Shown: positions 23,397 through 35,000 of the stretch, one piece after another
Numbering within the stretch: position 1 is the stretch's first letter
Layout of the letters: every line of letters starts with the position of its first letter
Source: Drosophila pseudoobscura
Taxonomy: Eukaryota > Arthropoda > Insecta > Diptera > Drosophilidae
Assembly (NCBI RefSeq): GCF_009870125.1
Contig: NC_046681.1
Span: 23,511,001 to 23,575,000 of the forward strand
DNA length: 64,000 bases
Reading direction: 5' to 3'
Position numbers and translations under genes: made by a program
Notes under the pieces: model-generated
What the model was told of the DNA's origin: nothing
The model's database searches: none
Seen by the model: the letters and a program-made list of their open reading frames with translations, nothing else

Positions 23397-25959
23397 GTTT
23401 TGCCTTGAAACTAAACGATCCAGCAACTTGTACATATCTTTAATCTTTAATTGAATGCCTGCTTTTATTTCTAAACTACTAAAAACAATAAATAATGCAA
23501 ATAAAAATGGATTTCGGCTTGGTCTGGTGAGAGGCTTCTCGGCTTGGTTTGGTTTGCTTTTGTTTTATTGTATTTTAATTTAAAGCTTTAATTTTCTACT
23601 CTTTATTAGATTTATTTTTAATTTAAGTCCACCTCCCACTTTTTTGTTGCAGTTCCGTTTAGGCCTTTAATTAAGTTTCTGTAATTTGCCAGGCCAATAA
23701 TCTCTTCAGACCGCAATCGTAAATATTTTATTAACACGACAAAATGTTTAATTGTACAATTAGATGGATTTTTTCTATGGTTTTTTATTGCGTTTATCGT
23801 GTAATATGAATATTTGTTCATTGGATTTGTGAGTAGTTTTTGTTTGATTCAGCTTTTCAGCTGCGTCTAAATTAATAATGCAAACAAATTATAGTATGTG
23901 GCCACAGGGCAAAAAATATAATGCAACTGCCATATTATGCAAATGTGTAAAAATCACAAAACAACTCCCAGCCATGTGCGATGAGAGGCAAATACATATT
24001 GCGTAATTGACAGATAAAATTATTGCCTGAATCACTGAGAGTTGTGGTAATAAGTAAGCTGTTTGTTTTGAAGTCATTTGAAAATGTATTTAAACTTTGT
24101 TGCACACTCGTATTACGGGATTATTCATTCAAATAATGTGTGGGCAGTGACACTATTTATATTACATTTCTATTAAACAAATGTATAATGTAATCAGTCA
24201 TAAGAAAAGGCAATTTAGCCAGCAGTTGGCCTAGACTGAGGTGGGGCCATGTGGGAGGCCGATCATATAATACAGATGGAAGATGGATAGAGCGTGGGCT
24301 GATCATCAGCTAGAAATTAAGAGAACAAAAGCAAAGTCACAACATTCTCAGAATACAATCAGTGTAATGTTAGGAGAACCTTTAAAGTCTTTTAGGATAG
24401 TATCAGCAAAGCCTATGAAGAACTAAAAATATTTCAACAGAGCCAGATAGAAATCTCAGGATAGACTCTTCAGAGTCTGAAGCTCCGTTCGAAATACAAA
24501 ATGCAGAACCATTGCATTTCAAAGAACTGCAATAATACTCAGGTAGTAAAAAATTATAGGAGTATCAGGAGCTTAGGGTCTATAAGGTACAGATACGAAC
24601 CCTGAAATAACTATTGCAATTCAAAGAACTTTAATAGTAGTCAGCTATTAAGCCACGATTAAACAGAACCCAGCAGCTTATATGTACTGGTATGAGACCC
24701 CTATAAATCATATCTCTGTTCAGAAATTCTCCCTCTGTAGCGTACCCAGCGTTTACCGGTTTAATATGCAATGTAAACCCCTTTTTGTAACGCACCTTAC
24801 TGCAGGATAATATATGTACAGTCGCACTGCCTCCGTCGGCAATTGGTCACACCCGTTACCATCCATGCAGCGGTTCATGCATCATACGCGACAATTTTTC
24901 TTTTCGGTTTTGCTGCGAGTCCATTAATTACTTTTAGGCCATAATAAAAATTAATTTTTATTAAAAGTCATGCGCTCCGCTCGCATAAATCCTTGTCTTG
25001 GGCGGGGCTCTCTACCGTTTCGGCTATGGGCGTGGCAGCAGGTCCAAAGGGGAGGAGAGGTGGAGCCTGTATTTATGAGAATTTATTGTGGCGAAATCGA
25101 CGAACGCTTGTTGGATATAATACTTTTTTTCTACTTTTTTGCAACATAAATCAGCGGAAAATTAATAAATGACCGTAAAAAAAAAATGCAATGCGGCGTA
25201 AAGCGCAATTATTAACAACTTTAAAGTTGTAAGTGACATGTCAACGTTTAAATGCAAAAATTTAAATTTAAATAATGCCAGCGGTGACATTTTTGTAGCC
25301 GCAACCGGAAGCGAAAAGAAGAAGTGCAACTTCCACAAAAAAAACTATTCACATAAGTTGCGAATATTATTATACGCTTTCAGGAGAGGTATTACTCTTT
25401 TGTTGAAGTGTTTGCAATGCTTTGGTATATAGAGAAGAAGGGACATAAAAAGTGATCATATGATTAAATATTATTAAAAGATGATTGTCCAAAGCGAATA
25501 AAGATTTTCGAAAAATTAAAAATCAAATTATATTAAATTTACTTTATAATTATTTTTGTACGAAAAAGTTGATGGCATTTTTTTTGTTGATTTCCATTTC
25601 TAAAGCCAACCGTTTGATTGTCTTATAGATCAAATTGTTTCGTTTTTTTAGCTGCAACAGAAACGATCGAAATGAAAGGGTATCCAAAGCTTCGGTTCTG
25701 ACGGTAAACCCCGCCTTACCTCCCGTTCTTGAATAATTTGTTGTTCCTGCTGTATTTTCATTTAAATTTTTTGTGTGTTAAACTTTTCGTTTTTTCATCT
25801 CGCGCGGATATTGAAAGTTGTGGTTTGTTGGGGCTTCTGCTGGAGAGTGGGAGAAGAGGTGATACCCGCATGGAGCCTACTGCCTTCTCATGCGTTTATT
25901 TGAATTTAACATTCATGGTTATAAATATTAATATGCACGAAAGGGACAGCAGCAAAAGG

Positions 25960-25990
<31 letters not shown>

Positions 25991-27164
25991 AAGAGAGAGC
26001 GAGAGAGAGAGTGAGGCAGAGTGCGATCCCTCGTTTGAGTTGAAATATTGAAAAATTGTTGAAGCCTGTTAAACAATTTGGCGACTGAGGCTTTTGGAAA
26101 AAGCATGTGCAAATACACAGACAACCCACACACCCACAAAGCCGCACTAGAGTATGTGTTTTATTAATATTTTCCTATTAAAAACCCAATAAATATGCAT
26201 ATAATTCTCATATATGGCAACTTTTGATAACTATTTGCAAAGTACTTTGTGCATTTGCATTTTTCAATTTGAAGGCGACCAAAGTCAGGAAATGAGAATG
26301 GGAAGAGTCCTCCCCAATGGTCAGGTTGGAGCCTGATTTGAATTTAATGTAAGGATTGTTCCACCAATTTTTGACTCACTGTCAGTAAACACTATGCAGA
26401 TTTTGATTCACTTCCCACATTCTTCAATTCGTTCCGATTCTCAGGAAATTCCCAAGAAACAGAAATCGTGACTCAGTCATGGCGCCACCTATTCTAAACC
26501 TTTGCCTTGTTTCCGTACCGCGCCACCCAACAGATTCCAATTATTAAAAATAAAGTGATCCGTAACGAACAGAAATAAACAGATGCGCAAAAGTGTGTAG
26601 GTATTATTAATATGAATTTCTTAGAAATTGTTAATGAGCGACCGGCAAAAGTGGACAAAAACTGAGGGGAATTTGTAACGTCACAGAGACGAAGGCGGCA
26701 GAGCAGCAGCCTCTCACATGGGAACGAGACACACTGTCCCACCGGTCGCGAGACAGAGAGAGAGAGTGAGTGTGCTTAACGACCTTAACGAAATGCTGAT
26801 TTATCAGCGACGAAGGTGAATCATGCAGTGCATAATAAAACGGAAATAATGAATGAAGACTGTAAGGTTGGAGAGAAGAGAGCGAGAACCCAAAGATCGG
26901 TGTAAAGCTTTGAAAACTTTGCTCATTTGTTAGCTTTGACTCTTTCTTGCTGTTCAATCATGCAAATGTTCAATAACAAACGTAAATAATGAATGAAGAG
27001 AGTAGAAATAACAGATCACTGTTAAAGTTTGATGTCTCTATCTCATCTCTGTAAAAATAACAACAAAAAGCTCCCAAGTTGTTGCTGGCTTGGTTTCTTT
27101 CTCTCTATAATGCAAAAGCTTTACTCCAAGCTTCTCTCACGGCTTGAGCTAGTAGCTTAAATTC
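23397..27164. other. Non-coding stretch between the icarapin-like short form and the acidic exon
   Basis: Intergenic if the acidic exon is a separate gene; an intron of the long icarapin isoform otherwise. It contains a composite CA/GA microsatellite at about 25960-26013. No coding exon or RNA gene was recognised. Confidence 0.5.
25960..26013. repeat. Compound CA/GA microsatellite
   Basis: A run of CA dinucleotides passes directly into GA dinucleotides with a few interruptions. It produces spurious Glu/Arg-rich and Ser/Leu-rich ORFs on the two strands. Confidence 0.85.
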
Positions 27165-27202
27165 TATAAAATCTTTGTGCTGTGCGCAAGAGAAGCTCAG
27201 TT
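27165..27202 (+). promoter_or_regulatory. TATA box plus consensus Initiator
   Basis: TATAAA at 27165-27170 is followed by TCAGTT at 27197-27202, a perfect Drosophila Initiator with its A at 27199. The TATA-to-start distance is 34 bp. A 31-bp leader would then meet a consensus donor (GTGAGT at 27230), and the acceptor at 27483-27484 is available downstream. This supports an independent start site for the acidic exon. Confidence 0.55.
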
Positions 27203-27484
27203 TAATCTTACACACGAAGTCCGCTGATTGTGAGTTTTTTATCGGCTAAAATTGTTCTATATTGTGTACATATATTCTTTTAAGTAGAGGTGTGGTACTT
27301 TTAAATATTAATTTAACCATTTATTTGGCATGCAGCGTCTGCTTTTTAACCTTATCCGAAACTTAACCGCGTGATTGGCCCTTCTCGAACCTAAATTAAT
27401 ACAAATTTTTATCCAATTTATTTCACACGCACACATACTGCACCTGCAACCCATTATACACACACACACCCACACGACGCACAG

Positions 27485-28147
27485 TCCACAACAACAACAA
27501 CACCAAGATATACAACAACAAAACTTGCCACCAGCTCACCCGCAGACTCTGTAGCAGAAGGTACGGATTTGGAAATCAATAAGGAAATCATGGCCAATTT
27601 AGATACGGAAAGTAGTATGTTTGCCGCTGTAGAGGCCAAGGGAGAAGCGGAAGAGCTGTTCGACAGCCAGAAACAGGAACAGGAGGAGTTTGAAGCTGTG
27701 GAGAAACTCGCCGAAGACTCTGCACTGTTTGAGGATGCGGACTTGGTCCATCGTCTGGCCCAGCTGCAGCACAGGGAGCGCGAAGAGCTGGAGTCTTCCG
27801 ATGATGAGGACGGTGAAGCAATCGCACCAGTCGAAATGAGTGAAACCTTCAATGAAGAGTGGGAAACACTGGACCAGGATCAGGAACAGGACCAGAACGA
27901 GGTGGCGGACGATCAGGACCGTGACCTGGACCAGGAGGCAGATGCCGGCAACAATTTGGACAACCACATTGACATCTACGAGAGTTCGTTGCCCATCGAC
28001 CTGTCCCACGACATCGCCGTCAACGATTTTGCTGCCGCGAATCCAGACTTCTCAGTCAATCCCGATGCCGAACTGATTTCGGGACCGTCAGTGATCAAAG
28101 CAATGCCAATGTTCGAGAAACTGTCAATGGGGCCGCCGAGAAAGTGA
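27485..28147 (+). CDS. Acidic protein exon: terminal exon of a long icarapin isoform or a separate gene
   Basis: The frame is open and coding-like from the acceptor CAG at 27484 to the stop at 28145-28147. It begins with a Ser/Thr-rich segment (STTTTTPRY), continues through ADSVAEGTDLEINKEI and enters an Asp/Glu/Gln-rich domain. That domain contains an alpha-helical EAEELFDSQKQEQEEFEAVEKL stretch in outline, repeated DQDQ motifs and a C-terminal PMFEKLSMGPPRK. Two readings are possible. First, it joins in phase 0 to icarapin exon 4 (donor at 23214), adding 220 residues for a 463 aa secreted protein. Second, it is transcribed from the TATA/Initiator at 27199 and translated from the first ATG (27590) as a 186 aa acidic protein. 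The coding look of the 105 bases before that ATG favours the first reading or dual use. I do not recognise a family. Confidence 0.6.
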   Translation, partial: STTTTTPRYTTTKLATSSPADSVAEGTDLEINKEIMANLDTESSMFAAVEAKGEAEELFDSQKQEQEEFEAVEKLAEDSALFEDADLVHRLAQLQHREREELESSDDEDGEAIAPVEMSETFNEEWETLDQDQEQDQNEVADDQDRDLDQEADAGNNLDNHIDIYESSLPIDLSHDIAVNDFAAANPDFSVNPDAELISGPSVIKAMPMFEKLSMGPPRK

Positions 28148-28367
28148 ATTTTGGCAAGCCCCACTCTAGTCTAGACATTGTACGAGTATTTAGTCTTAAG
28201 ATTCTAGTTGTAGGCACCAGCATTCATCGAGGATGTCTCTGAGAAATCCAAAGAAGATGGCATCCCCTCTATTATTTATCATTATAATTTAATCGTATTT
28301 ATTTCGACAGCGTACGAGTATTAAATGTGCCAAATGTGCATCCGAAATTAATTTATTGCCTCCAAAA

Positions 28368-28373
28368 AATAAA
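28368..28373 (+). terminator. Poly(A) signal after the acidic exon
   Basis: AATAAA occurs 221 bp downstream of the stop at 28147, followed by AT-rich sequence. Confidence 0.6.
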
Positions 28374-31300
28374 TGAAATTTATAAAACACATATTAAACA
28401 CAAACATTCATTTGATAAACGGAAAGGAAAGTATCCAATAAGTAAAAGAATATTAGATAATTTTTTCGGGTATTTGGTGAAGAGAAACGATTAGCTTAGA
28501 GAAACTAAAACTAGAGATTTTCTCTGCCTTTTTAATGAATTAAAGTAATATTTAATTAATCCACAGAGCCATTGAATCAAGTTTATTGTTATTTCAAGTG
28601 TCGCATACTTTCAGGTGCTCATTTTCATCTCTCATTTAAAGCCTCGAACTGTTCGAGGCTATGATGGTTTTATGGATTTAAACTGGATATGTGAATGAAA
28701 CGCTGAATCGGCATTATATGCCTCATTAGTTCCTTGCTGAATGCGTATTAAAAAAGCAGCCTAGTTAATTATTTTTTATATTGCATTGCATTGGGGTAAT
28801 TAATTGTGGTCAGCTTATGGTTAACTTAATTGCCTGTTATTCCTTTTGTCAAATAAACCTTTGCCATAAAAGCGTATTAATTGATGAATTTATTGCTTAT
28901 GTGGGGAAAACCCTGAGCATTGCAAAGAGATATCCTTGGAAAATCAACTTCTTAATGTCATTCCTAGGATTATTTTCCCATGGGCAGCGGAGCCAGTTTA
29001 GCCAAAAGTCCAAGAGGTGCCACAAGAATGCCTGTGGCATGACCTTCTCTGGCTTCCCTGAGCAAACATTTTAAAGGATATATTTAATAGGTACGTTCGT
29101 TTAGTTCATTTTGGTCTCTATTGTGAACATGTGTCGGTGACACTCCTTTTTTGTTACCTTGGTCACATTCCCTAGGGCAAGGCAATTTTTTGTTGGCATT
29201 GAAAACGTTGTTTTCCCAATTGCAGTTGAATATCCTTTGTCTTGTGAATATATTAAATGTTTACATTTTAACATTGTCCGAGGCAAACAATTGAAAATCA
29301 TGTTTTTAATATTGGCCATTCCATTTGTTATTTCTATTTGTTGAAGTACAGGGAAAATTCCCTGAGCTGGAAAATATACATAGGGAAATTTGAGGTACCA
29401 TTATTATTATTTATATAAAAATATATATATATATGATATATAAAAAACGGCATACGAACTGCTAAAGCTATCGACGCTGGAAAGACTTAAGACTTTAAGT
29501 CGAAAATTGTGCCTTAAGGGGTTTCTAGAATGTAAAATAAATAAAGCTCTAGGACTTGGCACACGTCAATTATCTACCGATCTATTATAAATCGTCGTGA
29601 TCGCAGACCTACTACATTAAGAGCAAAGAAAGCCACTTCCTGTACAGCATTTTTCTGAATCCAAAAAGGCCAATTTAATTCTTTTTGGTCTCCATAAAAC
29701 TCCATGAACTTTCAGAATCAGAGCACATCCACTTGCAGCACAAGAATTAATTAGGGATATTTCGTAGTCGTAAAAGTCGATCATTGGGTAATTAAAGCGA
29801 GTATCCACTGTATTGTTATACGTAATTTAAAGGCATTTACTTCGACATTGTGTGGGAATATTTACGCTTCAATTTCCATTTTTGTTCTCTGTTCGATACG
29901 AATCTCTCTCGTGTGTGGTGGCTGTTGCTGTTTGGATTGCAAGCCCGTGGAATGCACAAGTGGCCGACATATTTGTGCATTACAACCAGGGTTGCCACCA
30001 TCAGCCACCATCAGTCGGGGAGGATGTGCATAAAAGTTGTTAACGGTTTTTTGTACTGCCCTGCGAGTGCAACTGTGTGTGTATAAAGCATAACAGTAAT
30101 TATGGCTCCCGTGCTCTCCATTCTTCATGCTCTTGGTCCGGGGTCTGGGGTTTCGGGTCTTTACAATTGCTCCTCTCCTACCTGTCTGCTCATCGGTTTA
30201 TTCCCCCCCAACCCTTTGTTGTATTTGCTTTGGCTCTGGCAATGATTGCAACTTTTCAATTTGTATTTACAAAAGCGAAACAATGCCAGTCATACTATAT
30301 ATCTATAGAGATATACGTTGGTACGATATATCCGTACATGCCCGTATGTCTATCTCCTGAGTTTCGGCTGCTGCACACAAAATACAGACAATCCCTCGTC
30401 AGACAGTATTCAGCTTTTTTCAACCACTTAAGCCGATGTTTGGCCAAACTTTATTGCACTTTTAATTATTTATGCGAATGCACATGGTACATGGTAAATG
30501 TTTTTTGGATGTTGATTTATGAATGCATCTCGGGGCACCGTGACTCTGGTGTTGTATCAGTTGTACTTCCAACACCATGTAGCTTGTACCAAGAGTCTTG
30601 CCGGTAAACTGAAGTGATTTTCCATAATATTATGAAATTTTAAAATGAAATTGCTATAAAGAAATAGGTGTGGTAAAAGCAACTTCAAAAAGCATAAATA
30701 TATCTCTTTATAATCCATTCTATTATACGAAAGTTCCCTAAGATAGTTTCCTCTTTGAAGTCCCAAAAATGTATTCAAGGAATTCCTGTTTTCAGTAGGT
30801 TTTCTCCCTTTTTCCCATTTATCCTTAGAAAACTCTCAGGAAGTTAAGCTGTCTTTTGTGTGGGGACAACCTGCCTGATGCGATTTTTCACAAAAATGCA
30901 ATTTGCCAGATACGCACCACAAAATTCAAGCACAACTAACTTAATTTACGCTGACAACCCTGGCCGGCACTGGCTCTGACTTTGAGCTCCTTTGGGTCTG
31001 CTCTGGTTCGTTGCCTCGCGAGTGTGTGGCAGATGGGTTCCCTGGCCGCAACCGCAGCCCAGCCCCTGACGAGGCGATAAGGTGGAAACGTGATGTAGTC
31101 CGCAGGACCTGCTCCTAATGATGCCACATGTCCCGTGGCGGCCCCCCGCTCCCAGCTATAACTAAATACATAGTTTAATTCGTGGCTCGACGCTTTGTTC
31201 ACGGCTGTTGCTTCTGCTTATGTTTTTAATTCCGTTACGCCTTTGTTGCCAAAGGATTAGGGAAGGGATGGGGCCAGCCCTTCCTCTGCTTTGCTCTTGG

Positions 31301-32052
31301 TTAATCCTTTGGAGCAAAGCGAGCACGGATTTGGCAGAGAGATTAGCGCTCCGGTTTTTGCGGTTTGTCAGTTTGCTTTCGAGTGTTGCCTGCCACAGAG
31401 CAGAAGTTAATTAATTTTCGCTTATTTGATTGCTCGCCTGGTTATGTGTTTTTGGTGCTGGTTCTGGTCTACATATTTGAGCACCATGGAGCACACAAGT
31501 AAATTACCGTTGGCACTATATTAAAATGAATTTTTACAAGCGAAAACCATATCCAGATTAATAATATAATGCACTCCTTAATGTAGAAAGTCCAGATCTT
31601 AACAAAATACTTATAAATCGAGATATATATATACGACTCTGATAAGTATACTTATAGAACATGGACTAGAATCAGAAACTAAGACAGAGGGTGCGCCCCA
31701 CTGCCTTGGGTAGCTGAGTCGGTCCCCACAATCCAATCAAAAACTACAGTATCTGCAGAGGCGCACAAAAGACGTTATTTTCGAAAACACGAAATACACA
31801 GTCTTTGGCGACGCACGCGAGTGCCCTAGTCGGTGCCAAGAATCCAAAAACAATATACATATGTACGTTGCATAGGCATGATTCGAGGCGACGCGAACGA
31901 TCGCTCAAAATACAATTGAAGTACCGGTAGGAAAATTAAATTAGAATTTGTTGACTATTATTTTGCAGTCTTTGCTAAGATCTTTTTTTTAAATACATAT
32001 CTCTATATTTGCCAACGCACCATACCGCACTGTTACCTAGATCTGTGATCTT
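28374..32052. other. Intergenic DNA between the acidic exon and the 3' end of Pkd2
   Basis: No recognisable gene. The longest ORF (30077-30607, plus) starts at a GTG, shows no family motif and looks like chance. A diverged dispersed repeat lies at about 31711-31860. The last few hundred bases before 32053 would include the Pkd2 3' UTR on the minus strand. Confidence 0.5.
31711..31860. repeat. Dispersed repeat sharing GAGTCGGTCC and ACACAGTCTTTGGCG blocks
   Basis: TAGCTGAGTCGGTCC (31711-31725) and ATACACAGTCTTTGGCG (31794-31810) also occur, in the same order and orientation but closer together, at 11964-12025. The pairing at two distant loci points to copies of one degenerate element. Confidence 0.5.
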
Positions 32053-35000
32053 TTACAAGCCAGACATGGCTGGCTTCCTCTTTTTCGTTTTGAAGTGGCC
32101 TTTGTCTACGTGATTTTTAATTATATCCAAATTGTTGACCAACTGCTCCAGAATATCTTCAAGTCGCATCACGCGATTTTTCAGCCTAAAGGTTTTGGCA
32201 AACAAAAGAAACGAAGATGACAATATTCGAAGCGAACGCTGAATGTTCTTACCGATACAATTCCTTCTCTTCTATATCTGGATTAGAATCTTCAAAATTT
32301 TGGGGACTAGAAGAAGAGATTATGGAGTGATAAAGCCAGAACGTATATGGAACATTTCAACCAAGTAAATTTACCGCTGAAATCTAGTTCGCCTTGGGTC
32401 TTCCGCAGCTGCTACGGCTAAGCCAGCCCCATCGGACTGACGCTGACGGCGACGCCTTAGACAGAAGTAGAAGATCCAATTGAAGGCTATACCAATCTTC
32501 CTATAGATGTACGAGCCCAAATGACTGCGTCCCGTTGTAATTTCACTCTTCACCGAGTTGTAGGTCTCCATTATGATAGCCAGGAACATGTTCTAATGGA
32601 AGACAACCCATGAAAATTCAGAGCGTGTCCAGAGTGATGTTCAAATCTTACCAACAGTATGAAGAACATGAGCAGAATGTAGGTGAGGAAGTAGATGGGG
32701 CCCAGCACTCGGTTGGCCTGCTCAATGAGCTTATACTGAAAGTCGCCCAGGATCATGCGAACCATCGTCAAGATTGAGGTCGTAAAGGTATCAAAGTCTG
32801 GATGCTTAGTGCCAAAAAGCAGGAGACCCAACTGAGCATAGGCCAGAAAAACAATCCCAAACATGAGACTGAAGCCAGCCAAGTCTTTGTAGCACTACGA
32901 ATTAACAAAGAATGTATAAATTATGGGTTTGTTTTGGATTGGATTGTATAAGGAAATACCCTTCTGAGTGTCGTTGTGAACTGAACGAGTGTCTTGTTAA
33001 AACTGATGAACTTGAATATCTTGATCCACACGAGAAAAGCCAATAGGGCCATCATATCCACGTAAAGGTTGTTCCAGAAGCAAAGATAATCGATACAGAG
33101 AAAGCCATGATCTATCTTTTGGATGGATGTAATAGATTTAATATAGAAGGTATGCCAGATGTTGTAGACGAAAGCCAGATAGCAAAACTGCGAACGGAGG
33201 AGGTAGATGAGGAAGACATTTGGTTTTAATTTACGAAAATATTTACCAGCAATACGATGCCATCGAGAACATTGAGCAATGATCTGTAGTAGATTTTGAA
33301 GCCCGTCTTGCGTAGTTCATTCGTTTCGAAGATCGTGTAGTAAACGATCATCACATACCAGAATATATAGCATACCATCAAAAAGAGACTACGTTCCGTG
33401 AAGAACGAAAACTCTCTCACAGTGCACAGGTGTGTCTGCGGTATGATGCAGCCCGTTGGAGGAATTTCTGCTATTAATCTGAAGGAGAAGGAGTACCCTA
33501 ATTGCTGCTAAATTTCCTATTGAAGATAATACCAACTTGACGCTCTGGAAGATATCCGTATTCTCATTGTATATACTGAACTCAATCACACACAGCCTCG
33601 CACCGCGATCCACCCAGTTGAGGTCTTTCAGTTCCTTGATTTTCTTATTGTTCGCATCCTTCTCGTAGCTCAGATCAACGACATACCCACCGGAGCGGTA
33701 TAAGGTGAGCAGAGTCCAGATGGGCGTGGAACCCAGGTCGCCCATCGACATAAACGAAGTGCCCCTGTGCGTCTTGCTGGTGTCCTCGGCCGACCTTGAG
33801 TATGGAGCATAGCAGGTGTTGAAGTACCGGATGAAGGCGTCGTTCACGTAGCAGCTCCCTTTGCGGACGCGTATCTGCCGAATGCGCGGCGGACCGAGCA
33901 TGAGGTTCTCCCGTAGGAATACACGTCCTCTGAGATAGTTGATCGAATGTTTTGAGTCGTTGGCCAAAATGCCCAATGCATTGCTACCATCACCAGCCAC
34001 ACCAGCACCACCAGCTTGTCTTTTGTCCACCTTTTCTCTAGCAGGGTTGTCCTTTTCTTCGATTTCCCTGAACTCCCGTTCGGTTCGCTCATTTCTAAAA
34101 CTGTTGTCTCCAGTGTCATCGTCGATCTCCACATATCCATCCTCCATATACAAGCGATCTTCGGTGAGTCGGAATCGTTGCGACTCCTCTTCAGGACTAG
34201 AATCTTCTTCAGCAGTTGAGTTTGTTTCGGTCTCATCGTCATCGATTTCGCTTGTTGAGTTGGATGTGTCGACCGACGTACCATCGTCTAGGGTTATAGT
34301 CGTACCACCGTGCAACGTTACCAAAAAGTTGTTCTCCAAATAGTCCCACCAATCAGAAACCGTGAGTATTTTCTCAAACGAGATTGTCACTGTGGGCTGC
34401 ACAACCATTTCACGTACGCTAAACAGTTCTTTTATCGTATTGTTCAGGTAATACATGTACGGTCCTCGCACCGAAAGAGCCACTGAAAGGAAAATAGATT
34501 TTGCCAAGCAATTGTATGTGCAGGAATTTATACTTTTGATCAAATAAATGTAACGCCCATAAAGACTACTGACTCGAGAATGGGGGGCAGTCTGCCAATT
34601 TGAAAAAATATAAATGGCTAGGAGACTCGGTGAGTTATTGTTGTTTAATTTGAAAGCCTGAATTGAGTTTGCGAATGGACTGGCTCAGTGGCGATGAGCA
34701 AATCGTTCAATGCTTCTGGCGGTGTCTCAATTTCAGGTAGTTGCACTTTTCCCAACATCTGAGTCAAGTTTGAATTTGAACGCATAACGATGGGGACATT
34801 ATTTGTGCATGGCACCAATCAGCACTTTCGAATGAGCGGAATATTAAGAAGAACGACAAAGAATCGAAGTGGACTTGAATGCTCGATGTATGACAAATAA
34901 ATTGTAATTTTGGGCAAGAATATTGTCGGCCCTTTTACTCACCAATTGATGTAAGGACTAGGAAAATGAGGAATACTCCAAACTCCATGAGAGCATCGCG

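Noticed and set aside
30077..30607. A 176-codon plus-strand ORF
   Set aside because: It starts at GTG, has no recognisable motif, Kozak or promoter context, and AT-rich codon use unlike the confirmed fly exons nearby.
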